Origin: Barrientosiimonas humi
GTDB lineage: Bacteria > Actinomycetota > Actinomycetes > Actinomycetales > Dermatophilaceae
Length of the DNA: 64,000 bases
Assembly: GCF_006716095.1 (NCBI RefSeq)
Contig: NZ_VFOK01000001.1
Location: 2,325,375-2,389,374 of the forward strand
Reading direction: 5' to 3'
Numbering within the stretch: the stretch's first letter is position 1; the number at the start of each line of letters is the position of its first letter. Shown here in pieces: positions 37,916-47,795 of this stretch. Made by a program: the position numbers and the translations under genes. The notes beneath the pieces were generated by a model. The model was not told the origin of the DNA. It saw nothing but the letters and a program-made list of their open reading frames with translations, and made no database searches.

Positions 37916-38958
37916 TGAGCAACGCGACGATCTTCTCCCGCATCTCTTTCGCGGCCAACCACGGGCAGATGGCCGGCGGTGAGGTCATGCTCCTCGCGAT
38001 GGCCGAAGCAGCGACCGAGCTGGGCCACGACGTCGAGGTGGTGGCCCCGGCGCATCCCACCGACGTGGTCGACGAGGCGACTCGGCGAGGGCTTCGCGTC
38101 GTCCCGCTGCAGACGCGCGGCGGCGCCGACCAGCTGCGGGTCACCCGCTCCTGGGACCGCGCCGAGCGCCGAGGGCTGTTGTGGTGCAACGGTCCCCGGC
38201 CTGCACTTGCCACAGCCGGCCGACCTGACCGGGTGGTGCACCTGCACCAGCGCCCCTCCTCCCGGCAACGACGCCTCGTCCAGCTGGCTCGCCGCGGCGC
38301 GCGGGCGACGATCGTGCCCTCCGCCTCGATGGCGCGCGACGTGGCCGGTGCGGAGATCTTGTGGAACTGGTCTCCGCCGTTCCCGCTCAGGCGGGCTCGC
38401 CCCGACACGGGTTTCGTCACGCTCGGATATCTCGGCCGGCTGTCGGAGGACAAGGGTCTGCTGGTGCTGTGCGAGGCGGTGCGGCAGCTGCAGGACCACC
38501 ACCCCGGACGCTTCCGCCTGCTGGTCGCCGGGGAGTCCCGGTTCGTGGCGTCCGACGAGGCCGACCGGGTCGACGCCGCGCTGCGCGCGGTCGGGGCGGA
38601 GATGCAGGGCTGGATGTCGGCCGATCAGTTCTTCGAGTCGGTCGACATCGCTGTCTTCCCCTCCGTGTGGGACGAGCCCTTCGGCCTGGTGGTGAGCGAA
38701 GCGATGGCGGCTCGCCGCGCATTCGTCATCAGCGACGCCGGCGCGCTCCCGGAGGTCGCTGGCGAGGGTTATCCCTGGACCTTCCCTCGCGGTGACGCCG
38801 ACGAGCTGGCGCAGCTGCTGGACAAGGCCAGCACTGCCGACTGGGCTCCCACGGTCGAGGCATCCCAGGTGCGCTGGGAGACCCACTTCTCACCCGAAGC
38901 CGGACGCGAGCGGCTGGGCCAGCTGCTGAAGCGACTCGAGACCGGAGACGGCTCATGA
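37915..38958 (+). CDS. Glycosyltransferase family 4 (operon gene 3)
   Basis: This 347-residue GT-B protein has a glycine-rich MAGGEVMLLAMAEA loop at the N-terminus, LGYLGRLSEDKGL at the donor site and WDEPFGLVVSEAMAARRAFV, a standard E-x7-E motif. A shortened acceptor domain with HLHQRPSS suggests nucleotide or lipid contact. The start overlaps the previous stop by one base and the stop overlaps the next gene by ATGA. Confidence 0.88.
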   Translation: MSNATIFSRISFAANHGQMAGGEVMLLAMAEAATELGHDVEVVAPAHPTDVVDEATRRGLRVVPLQTRGGADQLRVTRSWDRAERRGLLWCNGPRPALATAGRPDRVVHLHQRPSSRQRRLVQLARRGARATIVPSASMARDVAGAEILWNWSPPFPLRRARPDTGFVTLGYLGRLSEDKGLLVLCEAVRQLQDHHPGRFRLLVAGESRFVASDEADRVDAALRAVGAEMQGWMSADQFFESVDIAVFPSVWDEPFGLVVSEAMAARRAFVISDAGALPEVAGEGYPWTFPRGDADELAQLLDKASTADWAPTVEASQVRWETHFSPEAGRERLGQLLKRLETGDGS

Positions 38959-39869
38959 CGCGCGCCTCGTTGGTCGTGCCCTCCTACGCCGGGGCCGAGC
39001 GTCTCCCCCGGCTGCTCGATGCCCTGGCGCAGCAGACCCACGACGACTGGGAGGCCGTCGTGGTGCTGGACGGCGAGGTCGACGGCTCCGCCCAGATCCT
39101 GCGCGGGCGCCGCGACCTTCCGCTGCGCACCGTCGTGCTGCCGACCAACCAGGGCCGGGTCGCCGCGCTCAACGCGGGCTTCCGCGCCGCGGACGGCGAG
39201 GTCCTCATCCGCTGCGACGACGACTTCGAACCGGCTCCCCACCACGTGTCGGCACACGTGGCCGCGCACGAACGCCGCGAGTGCGGCGTGATCGGCCTGC
39301 CGCGCAACATCGCCCCCGACAGCGCCTACCTGCGCACGTACGGTCTCGACGCCGACGAACGACACCGCGTCGCCGCGCTCTCGGCGCGTCCCGCGGAGCG
39401 CTGGCGCTTCTGGGGCGGCAACACCTCGGTCACCCGCGAGGTGTTCGACCGCGTCGGCGAGTTCGACGACCGCTACCGCGGATATGGCTGGGAGGACGTC
39501 GATTTCGGCTACCGGGTCCATCGGCTGGGCGTGCCCATCGACGTCGTCGAGGCGACCGAAGTGCGGCATCACATGGCCTCGGTCGACACGAGCACCCGGG
39601 CCCAGCGCGCCTTTTGGTCCGGTCAGGCGCGGCGCCAGTTCGAGGCCATTCACGGGCCCGACGTCAGCGCTCCACCCGGCCCGCCCACCTGGTGGAGCAG
39701 AGCCACCGACGCCGTGGCGAGCCGGCTCGACGAGCGGCGCGTCGCACGGCTCGGCTCGGCCGTCGACAAGGCGCTGCCGGCGCTCCCCACCCCTGTCGGC
39801 CGCAAGGCCGTGGCGCTGGTGGTGGAGTCCTCGGCCAGGGCCGGCTTCGACAACAATGAGCCCCGATGA
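38955..39869 (+). CDS. Glycosyltransferase family 2 (operon gene 4)
   Basis: The 304-residue product has a GT-A domain: ASLVVPSYAGAERLPRLLDA, AVVVLDGEVDGS, LIRCDDDFEPAP as the DxD site, FWGGNTSVTREVFDRVG and GYGWEDVDFGYRV, the ED-containing acceptor segment typical of chain-forming or capsule transferases. An Arg-rich C-terminal tail follows. It is coupled to both neighbours by 4-nt overlaps. Confidence 0.9.
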   Translation: MTRASLVVPSYAGAERLPRLLDALAQQTHDDWEAVVVLDGEVDGSAQILRGRRDLPLRTVVLPTNQGRVAALNAGFRAADGEVLIRCDDDFEPAPHHVSAHVAAHERRECGVIGLPRNIAPDSAYLRTYGLDADERHRVAALSARPAERWRFWGGNTSVTREVFDRVGEFDDRYRGYGWEDVDFGYRVHRLGVPIDVVEATEVRHHMASVDTSTRAQRAFWSGQARRQFEAIHGPDVSAPPGPPTWWSRATDAVASRLDERRVARLGSAVDKALPALPTPVGRKAVALVVESSARAGFDNNEPR

Positions 39870-40900
39870 GTTCCGGTGCAGCGATAGAGATCTGGTGCGT
39901 CACGCCGTCGTCCTCGGGCGGTTGGGGCCCGGTCACAGCACTTGCCGAGCTGACTGGGCGGGTGTTTCAGGCAGACGTGCGGTTCATCCACCCATCGAGG
40001 CCCTACGGGCCAGCGCGCAAGGCTTTCGCGCATCTGCCCCGCCGACGCGGTGGTGGGGGGCGGTCCCTGCTGCTCATCGCCGCCCACCCAGGGAACCTGT
40101 TGTCGGTGGCCGAGGCTCCGGTGCTCGCGGGCCGATTCGACCGCGTGGGTGCCTGGATCATCGACTCCTTCTGGGACGAGCTGCTGCCTCGATTCGCCCG
40201 ACACCGCAACACGTTCGACCGGCTCTGGGTGACGGACGGAGAGCTGGTCGACCGATACAGGGAGGCCACCGGCGCGCCTACCGGTTGGCTCCCCTGGGGG
40301 ACGGACGCGTTGCAGGCGCAGCAGCAGGACCTCACGGCCAGTCGCTCGGTCGACGTGCTGCGCCTGGGTCGCCAACCGAGCGCCTGGGATGACGACGACT
40401 CCAACCGAGCAGCGCTCTCCCGCGCCGGGTTGAGCTATCAGGGCCGCTTCCCGCTGGCGACCGACGGGTCGGCCAACCAGCGCACGGTCCACGACCAGCT
40501 GCGAAGGGCAAAGGTCGTCCTCGCGTCGAGCAGCCTCGACAGTCCCAGCGCATACCGCCACCCAGCTCGCGACTACCTCTCTGCCCGATTCACCGACGCC
40601 GTAGCCAACGGGACGCTGATCGCCGGCTCACCGCCTCGCTGCCAAGCCGCAGACCTGCTCCCGGCCGAGGCACTCGTCCCGATGGATGTCAGCTCGCTCG
40701 AGGCGGGCCTGCCTGCGCTGCGCGCGGCCCTCGAGACGTACGACACCCGTGCGCCCCTTCGGCTGTCTCGCCACGCCCTGCGCACGCTGGACTGGCGCCA
40801 CCGGATCCGCACCATCGCCGACGAGCTCGAGCTGAGTGCAGCCACCCTCGATCAGGAACTCGCCCAGATCGGGGACCTCGTGGAGGTGACGGGCCCATGA
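39866..40900 (+). CDS. Putative GT-B glycosyltransferase (operon gene 5)
   Basis: The 344-residue protein has no firm family. An N-terminal SSSGGWGPVTALAEL loop and a later YLSARFTDAVANGTLIAG stretch, followed by Leu-Leu-Pro, resemble the donor site of the CgeB/spore-maturation glycosyltransferase group. SLLLIAAHPGN and GAWIIDSFWDE fill the acceptor half. There is no transmembrane segment. Its place between a family 2 enzyme and the ABC exporter supports a glycan role. Confidence 0.65.
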   Translation: MSSGAAIEIWCVTPSSSGGWGPVTALAELTGRVFQADVRFIHPSRPYGPARKAFAHLPRRRGGGGRSLLLIAAHPGNLLSVAEAPVLAGRFDRVGAWIIDSFWDELLPRFARHRNTFDRLWVTDGELVDRYREATGAPTGWLPWGTDALQAQQQDLTASRSVDVLRLGRQPSAWDDDDSNRAALSRAGLSYQGRFPLATDGSANQRTVHDQLRRAKVVLASSSLDSPSAYRHPARDYLSARFTDAVANGTLIAGSPPRCQAADLLPAEALVPMDVSSLEAGLPALRAALETYDTRAPLRLSRHALRTLDWRHRIRTIADELELSAATLDQELAQIGDLVEVTGP

Positions 40901-42717
40901 GAGAGGACCTGCGTTACCTGCTCTCCACCTTCACGGCGAGGGACCGGTTCCTTCTCGTCATGGTGGTGCTGGCCCAGTTCACCTCGGCATTGCTCGACCT
41001 CGTCGGCATCGCCGTCGTGTTCCCGTTGATGCAGGCGCTCACCGGCGCCTCGCTGGAGGGTGGCATCCTCGGCCGCCTCTACGACGTTCTCGGCGGGGGC
41101 TCACGCGAACGATTCACCATCGTGCTCGCCCTCATCATGATCCTCGCCTTTCTGGCGAAAGCCGTGCTGGCGTCGATCATCCTGTGGTGGTCCAGCGGGA
41201 TCGTGGTGCGCCTGCAGACGACGACATCCCGGCGACTCCTGCAGCACTACCTGACCGAGCCCTACCTGCGGCATCGCGACCGCAACGTGGGTGAGGTGAT
41301 CAGTGCCGTCGGACAAGGCGCGCAGATGGCCCACACCAGCGTGCTCGGTGGGTTGCTGCAGGTGCTCAGCCAGGCCATGTCGATCGGGTTGATCGCGGTC
41401 TTTCTGCTGGTCGTGGCACCACTGCCCACTCTGGCCGCGATCGCCTACTTCGCCATCGTCGTCTTCGGTCTGCAACGGGCGCTGGCACCCGCCAACCGGA
41501 AGGCGGGTCTGGAGGCCCAGAACGCAGCCTGGGCAAGCTCCCACGCCTTGGTGGACTCGCTGCACGGCTTCCGAGAACTGACGATGCACGACGCCCAGGG
41601 CTTCTTCGTCGATCGCTTCGACGTCGCCAACGTCAGTCAGGCTCAGTCGGCGCGACGGGCGAACTTCCTGGCCATGCTGCCGAAGTCGGTCCTGGAGCTG
41701 ACCACGATGGCAGCGATCGCGCTCCTGGTGATCCTCTCGGTGGCGACCGGCAGCGAAGCCGCAGCTCTCCCCACGCTCAGTCTGTTCGTGGCCGCGAGCA
41801 TCCGGATCCTCCCCTCGATGGTCGCGCTCACTGCGACCCTGGGAACCATCAAGGTCGGGCGAGCCGGTCTCGAGGTTGTGGTGCGTGCGCTCCAGGAGGC
41901 CCTCACGTCCGGGGTCGACGATCAAGACCCGCGCACGACAGCCGCGCTTCCCGTCACCGAAGCCCCGATCGAGGTTCAGCAGGTCGGATTCCGGTACCCC
42001 GGTGCCGGTCGCGACGTGCTCCGCGACGTGACGCTCCGCATTCCCAACGGTTCGTCCTTGGCCCTCGCGGGCCCGAGCGGATCGGGCAAGACGACGCTGG
42101 TCAACATCATCCTCGGGCTCATCCCGCCGACCAGCGGTTCCGTGACCTACGGCGACGTCCCCGTCCGCCAGTCAGACCAGTGGTGGCACGACGTCGTGGC
42201 CTACGTACCCCAGGACGTTTATGTCGCCGACGACACTCTCGCCGGGAACATCGCGTTCGGAGTCCCAGAGGATCAACGCGATGACGAGCTCGTTCGGCGC
42301 TCCGCCGACCGCGCGCTCTTGGGCGACCTGCTCGCAGAGCTCCCCGACGGCCTCGAAACCCGTGTGGGAGAACGAGGTTCGCGCCTGTCCGGCGGACAGC
42401 GGCAGCGTGTCGGGATCGCACGCGCCCTCTATCGCCAACCCCAGGTGCTGGTCCTGGACGAGGCGACCTCTGCCCTCGACAACGAGACAGAGCACCGGAT
42501 GACCGAGACGATCCGCAGCCTGCACGGTGAGATCACCACGATCATCGTCGCGCACCGGCTGTCCACGGTCCGCCACGCGCGCCAGCTGGCCTTCCTTGCC
42601 GACGGTCGCGTCGAAGCCGTCGGCACGTTCAACGAGGTGGTCTCCGCGTCGCCTCGATTCGCGCGGCTCGTCGCTCTGGGACAGCTCGACCTGCAGGAAG
42701 GGCCCGAGTCGGCATGA
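40897..42717 (+). CDS. ABC exporter, fused membrane and ATPase (MsbA/PglK type)
   Basis: The 606-residue half-transporter has six membrane segments in residues 1-310 and a C-terminal ATPase. Motifs: Walker A GPSGSGKTT, Q-loop YVPQDVYV, signature RLSGGQRQR, Walker B VLVLDEATSALD and the H-loop IVAHRLS. It would work as a homodimer in the membrane. In a glycan operon the best guess is flipping of a lipid-linked oligosaccharide, as PglK does, providing a route separate from the Wzx-type protein at 61.7 kb. It overlaps both neighbours by ATGA. Confidence 0.9.
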   Translation: MREDLRYLLSTFTARDRFLLVMVVLAQFTSALLDLVGIAVVFPLMQALTGASLEGGILGRLYDVLGGGSRERFTIVLALIMILAFLAKAVLASIILWWSSGIVVRLQTTTSRRLLQHYLTEPYLRHRDRNVGEVISAVGQGAQMAHTSVLGGLLQVLSQAMSIGLIAVFLLVVAPLPTLAAIAYFAIVVFGLQRALAPANRKAGLEAQNAAWASSHALVDSLHGFRELTMHDAQGFFVDRFDVANVSQAQSARRANFLAMLPKSVLELTTMAAIALLVILSVATGSEAAALPTLSLFVAASIRILPSMVALTATLGTIKVGRAGLEVVVRALQEALTSGVDDQDPRTTAALPVTEAPIEVQQVGFRYPGAGRDVLRDVTLRIPNGSSLALAGPSGSGKTTLVNIILGLIPPTSGSVTYGDVPVRQSDQWWHDVVAYVPQDVYVADDTLAGNIAFGVPEDQRDDELVRRSADRALLGDLLAELPDGLETRVGERGSRLSGGQRQRVGIARALYRQPQVLVLDEATSALDNETEHRMTETIRSLHGEITTIIVAHRLSTVRHARQLAFLADGRVEAVGTFNEVVSASPRFARLVALGQLDLQEGPESA

Positions 42718-43601
42718 GAGATCGAGCGCGAGCACCGCTCGCTTCCAGCAAGCACGCAGCGCAGCAGCTGAAGCACCGAGCGTTCCTGGCGTACAAGCCC
42801 TATCGGTTCCGAGTGGCCGGCGCGGTCGAGCCGGTGTTCCGGGCTGCGCACAAGCTCCGGCCGTACCGGCTCGATCCGGACGACTGGCCGGGAACCCACC
42901 TCCCGCACCACGAGCCGCTGACTCGACGCACCGACGAGGCGCTGCCACGCCGCATCTTCGTCTTCTGGACCGGCGACAACGCGGTGTCGGCGCAACGCCA
43001 GCGAGGGATCGAATCGCTGCGGGCGCTCAACCCGGGCCTCGACGTCGTCCTGATCACGCCCGAAAATCTCAATGCCTACCTGCTGCCCACCCACCCACTG
43101 CACCCGTCGTACGACAGCCTCTCCTTCATCCACCGGGCGGACTACCTCAAGAGCTACTTCATGCAGTTCCACGGTGGCGGCTATGCCGACATCAAGCCGG
43201 CTCGGAACAGCTGGGAACCCGTGTTCGACCGCATGGACGACTCGGAGCAGTGGATGGCCGGCTATCGCGTCCCGGTGCGGCTCATGACTCCCAACGACCC
43301 GAACCCTCGGTTGGAGAAGGTCATGCGTCGCTGCTCAGAGGTCCGCCTGGGGCAGTGCAGCTACATCGCTCGACCGGACACTCCCCTGACCCGCGAGTGG
43401 TGGGTGGAGCTGAACCATCGGATGGACAGGTACGCCGACCAGCTCGCACTCCACCCGGGGAACGCTCGCGGCGACAACCCCGGCTACCCCGTCCCGTTCA
43501 ACGCTCTCCTGGCCCAGGTCGTCGACCCGCTGCAGGTGAAGTACAGGGACGCGCTGCTGTACGACGAGCGGCTCTTCCCGGACCACGACAACTACCAGTG
43601 A
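42714..43601 (+). CDS. DXD-sugar-binding glycosyltransferase (capsule type), paralogue 1
   Basis: This 295-residue protein of the Gly_transf_sug group contains RRIFVFWTGDNAVS, SFIHRADYLKSYFMQFHGG and GYADIKPARN, where A-D-I-K stands in the DxD position. LNHRMDRYADQLALHPGN and the final DERLFPDHDNYQ match the paralogue at 53126-54028. It is probably an alpha-sugar transferase acting on the repeat unit. It is the last gene of the coupled operon and overlaps the convergent fucosyltransferase-like gene by 10 bases. Confidence 0.85.
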   Translation: MRDRARAPLASSKHAAQQLKHRAFLAYKPYRFRVAGAVEPVFRAAHKLRPYRLDPDDWPGTHLPHHEPLTRRTDEALPRRIFVFWTGDNAVSAQRQRGIESLRALNPGLDVVLITPENLNAYLLPTHPLHPSYDSLSFIHRADYLKSYFMQFHGGGYADIKPARNSWEPVFDRMDDSEQWMAGYRVPVRLMTPNDPNPRLEKVMRRCSEVRLGQCSYIARPDTPLTREWWVELNHRMDRYADQLALHPGNARGDNPGYPVPFNALLAQVVDPLQVKYRDALLYDERLFPDHDNYQ

Positions 43602-44482
43602 TCTGCCTCTGCCAGATCCGCGTAGCCCTCGACGACTGACCATCGGGGGTCGAGCTGAAAAGCCTTGTCGCCGTTGATCCCTCGACGGTGGAACGCCGGC
43701 GCCCACACCAGCGCGTGGTTGTCCCCGTAGACACCGTTGCTGAGGTAGGCACCCCAGTAGGAGAACGTCGAGTTCGTGAGCACCAGCCGCCGCGCTGAGG
43801 CGAGCTGTGCCAGATTCTCCACCGGCCCGTCTCCCGCTCGCTGGTAAGTGACCTCCCCGAACTCGGCAAGGAAGCCCAGCTCGGCGGCACACCACCCCGG
43901 GTCGTCGGAGACGACATCTACCCGCGTGATCGCCTGTTGCTGCCTGGCCCCGTGCATGGCCGCGCGCACGTAGCCACGCACGTCGAACCCGTAGAGCAGT
44001 CGAAGCTGCGGATCCGAGTAGTAGTCGCCCCGGCGAACGTTGACCGTCACCACGTCCTCGCGCGCTTCACGGGTGACCGGGAGGTCCGACCTCAGGAGTC
44101 GCTCGCGCACGAAGTCCGGGAGGAACTGCTCGGGGAACTTGTCGAAGTCTTGCGACCAGTCGCACTCTCGCGCGTCCGAGAAGCGCAGCTCGTCGCGAGC
44201 CAGGAGCAGCGGCTCGATGCGCGGGAACACCTCGAGCCACGCACGCATGGCGTCGGTCTGCAGGACCCACCAGTCACGACCGGTCGCCTGGCCGTAGTGG
44301 CCCCAGAGCCAGAAGGAGAACATGTTGCCGACGCCGATCCCGGACTCGGGGGGCATGTTCACCGTCCGATGGCGGCCGTTCGCCCGCCAGGCGTCCAGCC
44401 CCTTCAGGGCGTGAAAGCGGGCGAACCGGGCTGCCCGGGCGGACGCGCTCCTGCCTGATTCCGCAGTGCGGCTCACTTCCAC
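43592..44482 (-). CDS. Family 11 (alpha-1,2-fucosyltransferase-like) glycosyltransferase
   Basis: This 296-residue protein shows the three GT11 motifs: TVNVRRGDYY (GDP-sugar His/Arg-Arg site), DVVSDDPGWC and LVLTNSTFSYWGAYLS. N-terminal GIGVGNMFSFWLWG corresponds to the family GNQMFQY region. It should transfer a GDP-linked deoxyhexose such as fucose; GDP-mannose synthesis by manC exists, but no GDP-fucose genes are seen here. The GTG at 44476 would give the 4-nt overlap typical of this operon and is an alternative start. Confidence 0.85.
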   Translation of the reverse strand: MEVSRTAESGRSASARAARFARFHALKGLDAWRANGRHRTVNMPPESGIGVGNMFSFWLWGHYGQATGRDWWVLQTDAMRAWLEVFPRIEPLLLARDELRFSDARECDWSQDFDKFPEQFLPDFVRERLLRSDLPVTREAREDVVTVNVRRGDYYSDPQLRLLYGFDVRGYVRAAMHGARQQQAITRVDVVSDDPGWCAAELGFLAEFGEVTYQRAGDGPVENLAQLASARRLVLTNSTFSYWGAYLSNGVYGDNHALVWAPAFHRRGINGDKAFQLDPRWSVVEGYADLAEADHW

Positions 44483-45306
44483 CGACCGGTCTCTCGGACG
44501 AACGCGATCTTGCGTCGCACGCGCTTGCGCGCCGCGCGCCCCAGGAGCGCGACCTCGCGACCGACCATCTCGCGGCGTGGCATCTCTTCGCGACGGCGGA
44601 CCGAGAATCGATCGAGCAGCCCCTCGGGCACCAGCTCTTGTCCCATGCCGAATCGGCGGCCGAAACGGGCCACCTTGAGCGGTTTGTCGCCGGGGCCGCA
44701 GAAGTGCACTGCGAAGGCGTCGCTCAGGTCGCCGTCGTAGTAGTGGGCCCGAGAGTTGAGCCGACGGTGACCGACGATGGTCACGCCCTCGGTGAATTCC
44801 GGGTTGTCGCGGATCGTGCGCCAGATCGCGTCTTGATCGCCGAAGGTGTACAGCCCCTCGTCAGTCTCGGACCAGTCCGATCTGATCTCCTCGAGGTCCC
44901 GGGTCTGCGCCGCATCGAGGAAGGCGAAGGTGCGTGGGTCGTTGCGCAGGAGCAGCACACCGCTGTTGACCCGGGTCCAGGTGTCGTCCGGTTCTCGCGG
45001 CCCTTCGGCGAGCACGAGGAACGCATCGTTGTCCGTCGCCTCAGCGATCAGCTCTTCCACGGTCCGGCTCTGCAGGTCGGTGACGTAGACGTCGTCGTCC
45101 AGATAGAGGACCCAGTCGAAGTGCGGCAGGATCTCTCGGACCAGCTCGAACTTGTAGTAATAGACGGTGTCCACGCCCGGGGCCAGGCCGATCCCGATGT
45201 GATGGGTGAACCCGTGAAGACCGGCGAAAACCTTGTGGTTGACGTACGAGCGATAGCGCACCTCGTCACCACCGCTCGCCACGCACACGCGCGGACTAGG
45301 CGTCAT
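44473..45306 (-). CDS. Glycosyltransferase with DDD motif (GMA12/MNN10-like, GT34)
   Basis: The 277-residue protein has a GT-A-like core: FDWVLYLDDDVYVTDL gives the metal site, WTRVNSGVLLLRNDPRTFAFLD the acceptor region, GDQDAIWRTI a conserved turn, and AVHFCGPGDKPLK a typical His-x-x-Gly ending. The last 60 residues are Arg-rich and may contact membrane lipid. It overlaps both neighbours by about 10 bases. The family assignment is by motif and could also be a GT8-type enzyme. Confidence 0.75.
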   Translation of the reverse strand: MTPSPRVCVASGGDEVRYRSYVNHKVFAGLHGFTHHIGIGLAPGVDTVYYYKFELVREILPHFDWVLYLDDDVYVTDLQSRTVEELIAEATDNDAFLVLAEGPREPDDTWTRVNSGVLLLRNDPRTFAFLDAAQTRDLEEIRSDWSETDEGLYTFGDQDAIWRTIRDNPEFTEGVTIVGHRRLNSRAHYYDGDLSDAFAVHFCGPGDKPLKVARFGRRFGMGQELVPEGLLDRFSVRRREEMPRREMVGREVALLGRAARKRVRRKIAFVRETGRWK

Positions 45307-46240
45307 TCGCGTTCACCTCCGCGGAGGATTCTCCCTCACGACGTGTCGCCCAGCCGTGCTGGATGACCGCCCGCTGGCTGCGGAACCCCGACAACGGCTG
45401 GACATCTCGCCCGGCCAGGCGACGGGCGCCGTTCCAGCCGAGATTGACCAGACTCGCCGCCATCAACCCCACGCGCAGAGCTGTCGGCGAACCCCACTTC
45501 TGCTGGTAGCGGAACCGGGAGTCGACGACCCAGCCAGCCCGGCGGAGCGGGTCGGACGACCCCCCGCCCTCGTGCTCGAGCGTCGGGGACGGCAAGACGA
45601 CGACGGGCAGTCCGCGCTCCTCGTGGAGACGCCGCTGCAGGTCGATCTCCTCGCTGTTCATGAAGAACCGCTCGTCGAACCCGCCGACCGCCTGGACGTC
45701 ATCCGTCGGCATCAGCAGGCACACCCCGACCGCCCAGTCCGTGACGGCCACGGAGGGCGAGGACCAGCCGGCGACGTCGTTGCCGAGCGCTCGCTCCAGC
45801 CACGGCCGACCGTGGAAGCGGGCAAGGGGCTCAAGCCACTCGACGACGTGCTGGCGCGGCGTGGGCCACAACCGCGTGACGCACAAGTCACGTTGCTGAC
45901 GGACCTGCACGGACAGCACGGCTGGCCACCACGGGTCGGCTGCCGCCAGCAGGTCGGAGACGAAGTGGGGCTCGACCTGGACATCGCTGTTGAGCACCAG
46001 CACCGCGTCCTCATCGACGACGGCGAGCCCCGAGTTCACCGCAGACCCGAACCCACCGTTCGTCTGCCGCCGCACCACCTCGAAACCTTCCCCGCTGGGA
46101 AAGGGGACCGGAGACGCGTCGTCCACGACGATGACCCGGCAGTCGCTGCCCCTTTGGTCGTTGAGCTGCCGAACGAGCAGCTGAGTCGGGGCAGGGTCAC
46201 CGAAGTGCGGGATGATCACTGCCACAGACGCGTTCGTCAC
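45296..46240 (-). CDS. Glycosyltransferase family 2 (rhamnosyltransferase-like)
   Basis: This 314-residue GT-A enzyme starts at GTG 46240 with a 4-nt overlap to the upstream stop. VAVIIPHFGDPAPTQLLVRQL, VIVVDDASP, NGGFGSAVNSG, LVLNSDVQVEP (DxD equivalent) and GGFDERFFMNSEEIDLQRRL are clear family features, the last resembling WbbL-type rhamnosyltransferases. No membrane segment is predicted. The donor is unknown. Confidence 0.88.
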   Translation of the reverse strand: MTNASVAVIIPHFGDPAPTQLLVRQLNDQRGSDCRVIVVDDASPVPFPSGEGFEVVRRQTNGGFGSAVNSGLAVVDEDAVLVLNSDVQVEPHFVSDLLAAADPWWPAVLSVQVRQQRDLCVTRLWPTPRQHVVEWLEPLARFHGRPWLERALGNDVAGWSSPSVAVTDWAVGVCLLMPTDDVQAVGGFDERFFMNSEEIDLQRRLHEERGLPVVVLPSPTLEHEGGGSSDPLRRAGWVVDSRFRYQQKWGSPTALRVGLMAASLVNLGWNGARRLAGRDVQPLSGFRSQRAVIQHGWATRREGESSAEVNANDA

Positions 46241-47244
46241 CACAGCCGCTCCAGCTCCTTCACCCGCTGCACCATCGTGTGCTCGGCCAGCGTGCGCTGC
46301 CGCGCCCGGCGTCGCAGCTCGACGAACTCGCCGGGATGCTCGACGACCCGCCGCGCGACGTCCACCAGTTCGTCGTGACCGGAGAAGACCAGGATCTCCC
46401 GCCCGGGCTCGTAGAGCTCGCTGACGTCGGGCCGGTCGATGAGCTGCACACCACCGACCGCGCTGGCCTCGTAGGTGCGCATGGTGAAGCCGTCCTGGTC
46501 GCCGTGCACGTTCAGCGTCGCGGCGCTGTCCCGCATGATCGCGAGCGCCTGGTCGTAGGGGACGTCGCGCGAGTTGGGCAACGGGTTCGGTCGCAGCCGC
46601 CAGGTGCGCGCCCGGTCGATCGGGTGGTCCGACCACCCGCGGCCCCATGCGTGGACCGGAAGCCCAGCCTGGTGCATCGCGCTCAGCGCGGCGGTCCGGT
46701 TCGGCAGCGGCGCACCGACGAAGCTGACCAGCCCGTCCGCCTCGCTCGTGGCTGCCGGAACCTTGCGGTCGTCGAACCCGGTCCGCACGTGCAGCGCGGG
46801 GATTCCCTTCTCGCGCAACGCTTCTGCGTCGCCACTGCTGTAGGTCGCGATGCGGGCGACCTGGGCGAGGTCGGCGGGGTCGTACGTCATCCGCCGCAGC
46901 TCGTCGTAGAGCCAGACCGCGACCTTCCTCCCGCCGGACGAGGCCTCGTCCCAGAAGGCCGGGGTCAGCAGGTCGCCCCGGACGACCAGCACGATGTCCG
47001 GCCGGAACTGCCGCATCCGCGCGATGGCACGGTCGGTGGCGTAGGAAGCCGACTGGACCAGCGCGCCGTTCCCCCGGACCTTCGCCGGCAGCTCGAAGGC
47101 GAGCTTGTTCCAGGCCTTGCGTGCGCGGGAGTCCACGGCGTCGTAGCGGTGCACGGCCACGTCGTAGCCGCGCCGCGACAGCGCGTCACCAATGGAGTCG
47201 CCGTACCCGTGGAACCCGGGCGCGACCACGAGCAGCCGGCTCAT
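46237..47244 (-). CDS. CgeB/spore-maturation-type glycosyltransferase
   Basis: The 335-residue protein starts [20 protein letters not shown] and has [41 protein letters not shown] and then [20 protein letters not shown], the donor-site signature of the Glyco_trans_1_2 (CgeB) family. It ends with a helical tail. Overlaps on both sides place it firmly in the minus-strand operon. Confidence 0.85.
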   Translation of the reverse strand: MSRLLVVAPGFHGYGDSIGDALSRRGYDVAVHRYDAVDSRARKAWNKLAFELPAKVRGNGALVQSASYATDRAIARMRQFRPDIVLVVRGDLLTPAFWDEASSGGRKVAVWLYDELRRMTYDPADLAQVARIATYSSGDAEALREKGIPALHVRTGFDDRKVPAATSEADGLVSFVGAPLPNRTAALSAMHQAGLPVHAWGRGWSDHPIDRARTWRLRPNPLPNSRDVPYDQALAIMRDSAATLNVHGDQDGFTMRTYEASAVGGVQLIDRPDVSELYEPGREILVFSGHDELVDVARRVVEHPGEFVELRRRARQRTLAEHTMVQRVKELERLW

Positions 47245-47795
47245 GCCGACCGGCTCCGCAGCTGCTTGGCCGGGACACCGCCGACGACGGCTCCTGCCGG
47301 CACGTCGGACACCACCACCGCACCCGCCGCCACCGTGGCGCCGTCACCGATCTGGACGCCGCCGAGCACGACGACGTTCTGACCCAGAAAGACGTCGTCG
47401 CCGATCGTGACGGCCCCGGTCCCGTGCACGCCGTGCCGGTCGGCCCGCTCGTGGTCGGTGCTGGTCACCATGACGTTGTCGGCCAGCACGCACCGCCGGC
47501 CGAGCTCGACCGGGTCGATCGAGTGCAGGTGCACGCGGTGACCGATGTAGCAGCCGTCACCGATGACGAGGCTGCTGCCCGCGCCCTCGGTGGCGAGCCA
47601 CGCACCGTCGCGCACGAGCACGCCGCTGCCGATGCTGATGCGCTCGACCCCCATGAGCATGAGGGGTGAGACCACGACGGTGCCGGCACCGATACCGCCG
47701 AAGGCAGCCCGCATGACGGGCATGCCGAGCTGTGCCAGGCGATAGCGCAGGCCGGCGCGCTTCTCGACCAGGAGCCGGGCGAGCTTGTTGCTCAT
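47241..47795 (-). CDS. Left-handed beta-helix O-acyltransferase (hexapeptide repeat)
   Basis: The 184-residue protein has N-terminal helices and then hexapeptide repeats: [49 protein letters not shown] and [15 protein letters not shown], ending with [20 protein letters not shown] carries the likely catalytic His. It resembles maltose/NodL-type acetyltransferases and probably acetylates a glycan sugar. The start at 47795 is chosen from the ATGA overlap with the ligase gene; an upstream ATG at 47810 is less likely. Confidence 0.9.
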   Translation of the reverse strand: MSNKLARLLVEKRAGLRYRLAQLGMPVMRAAFGGIGAGTVVVSPLMLMGVERISIGSGVLVRDGAWLATEGAGSSLVIGDGCYIGHRVHLHSIDPVELGRRCVLADNVMVTSTDHERADRHGVHGTGAVTIGDDVFLGQNVVVLGGVQIGDGATVAAGAVVVSDVPAGAVVGGVPAKQLRSRSA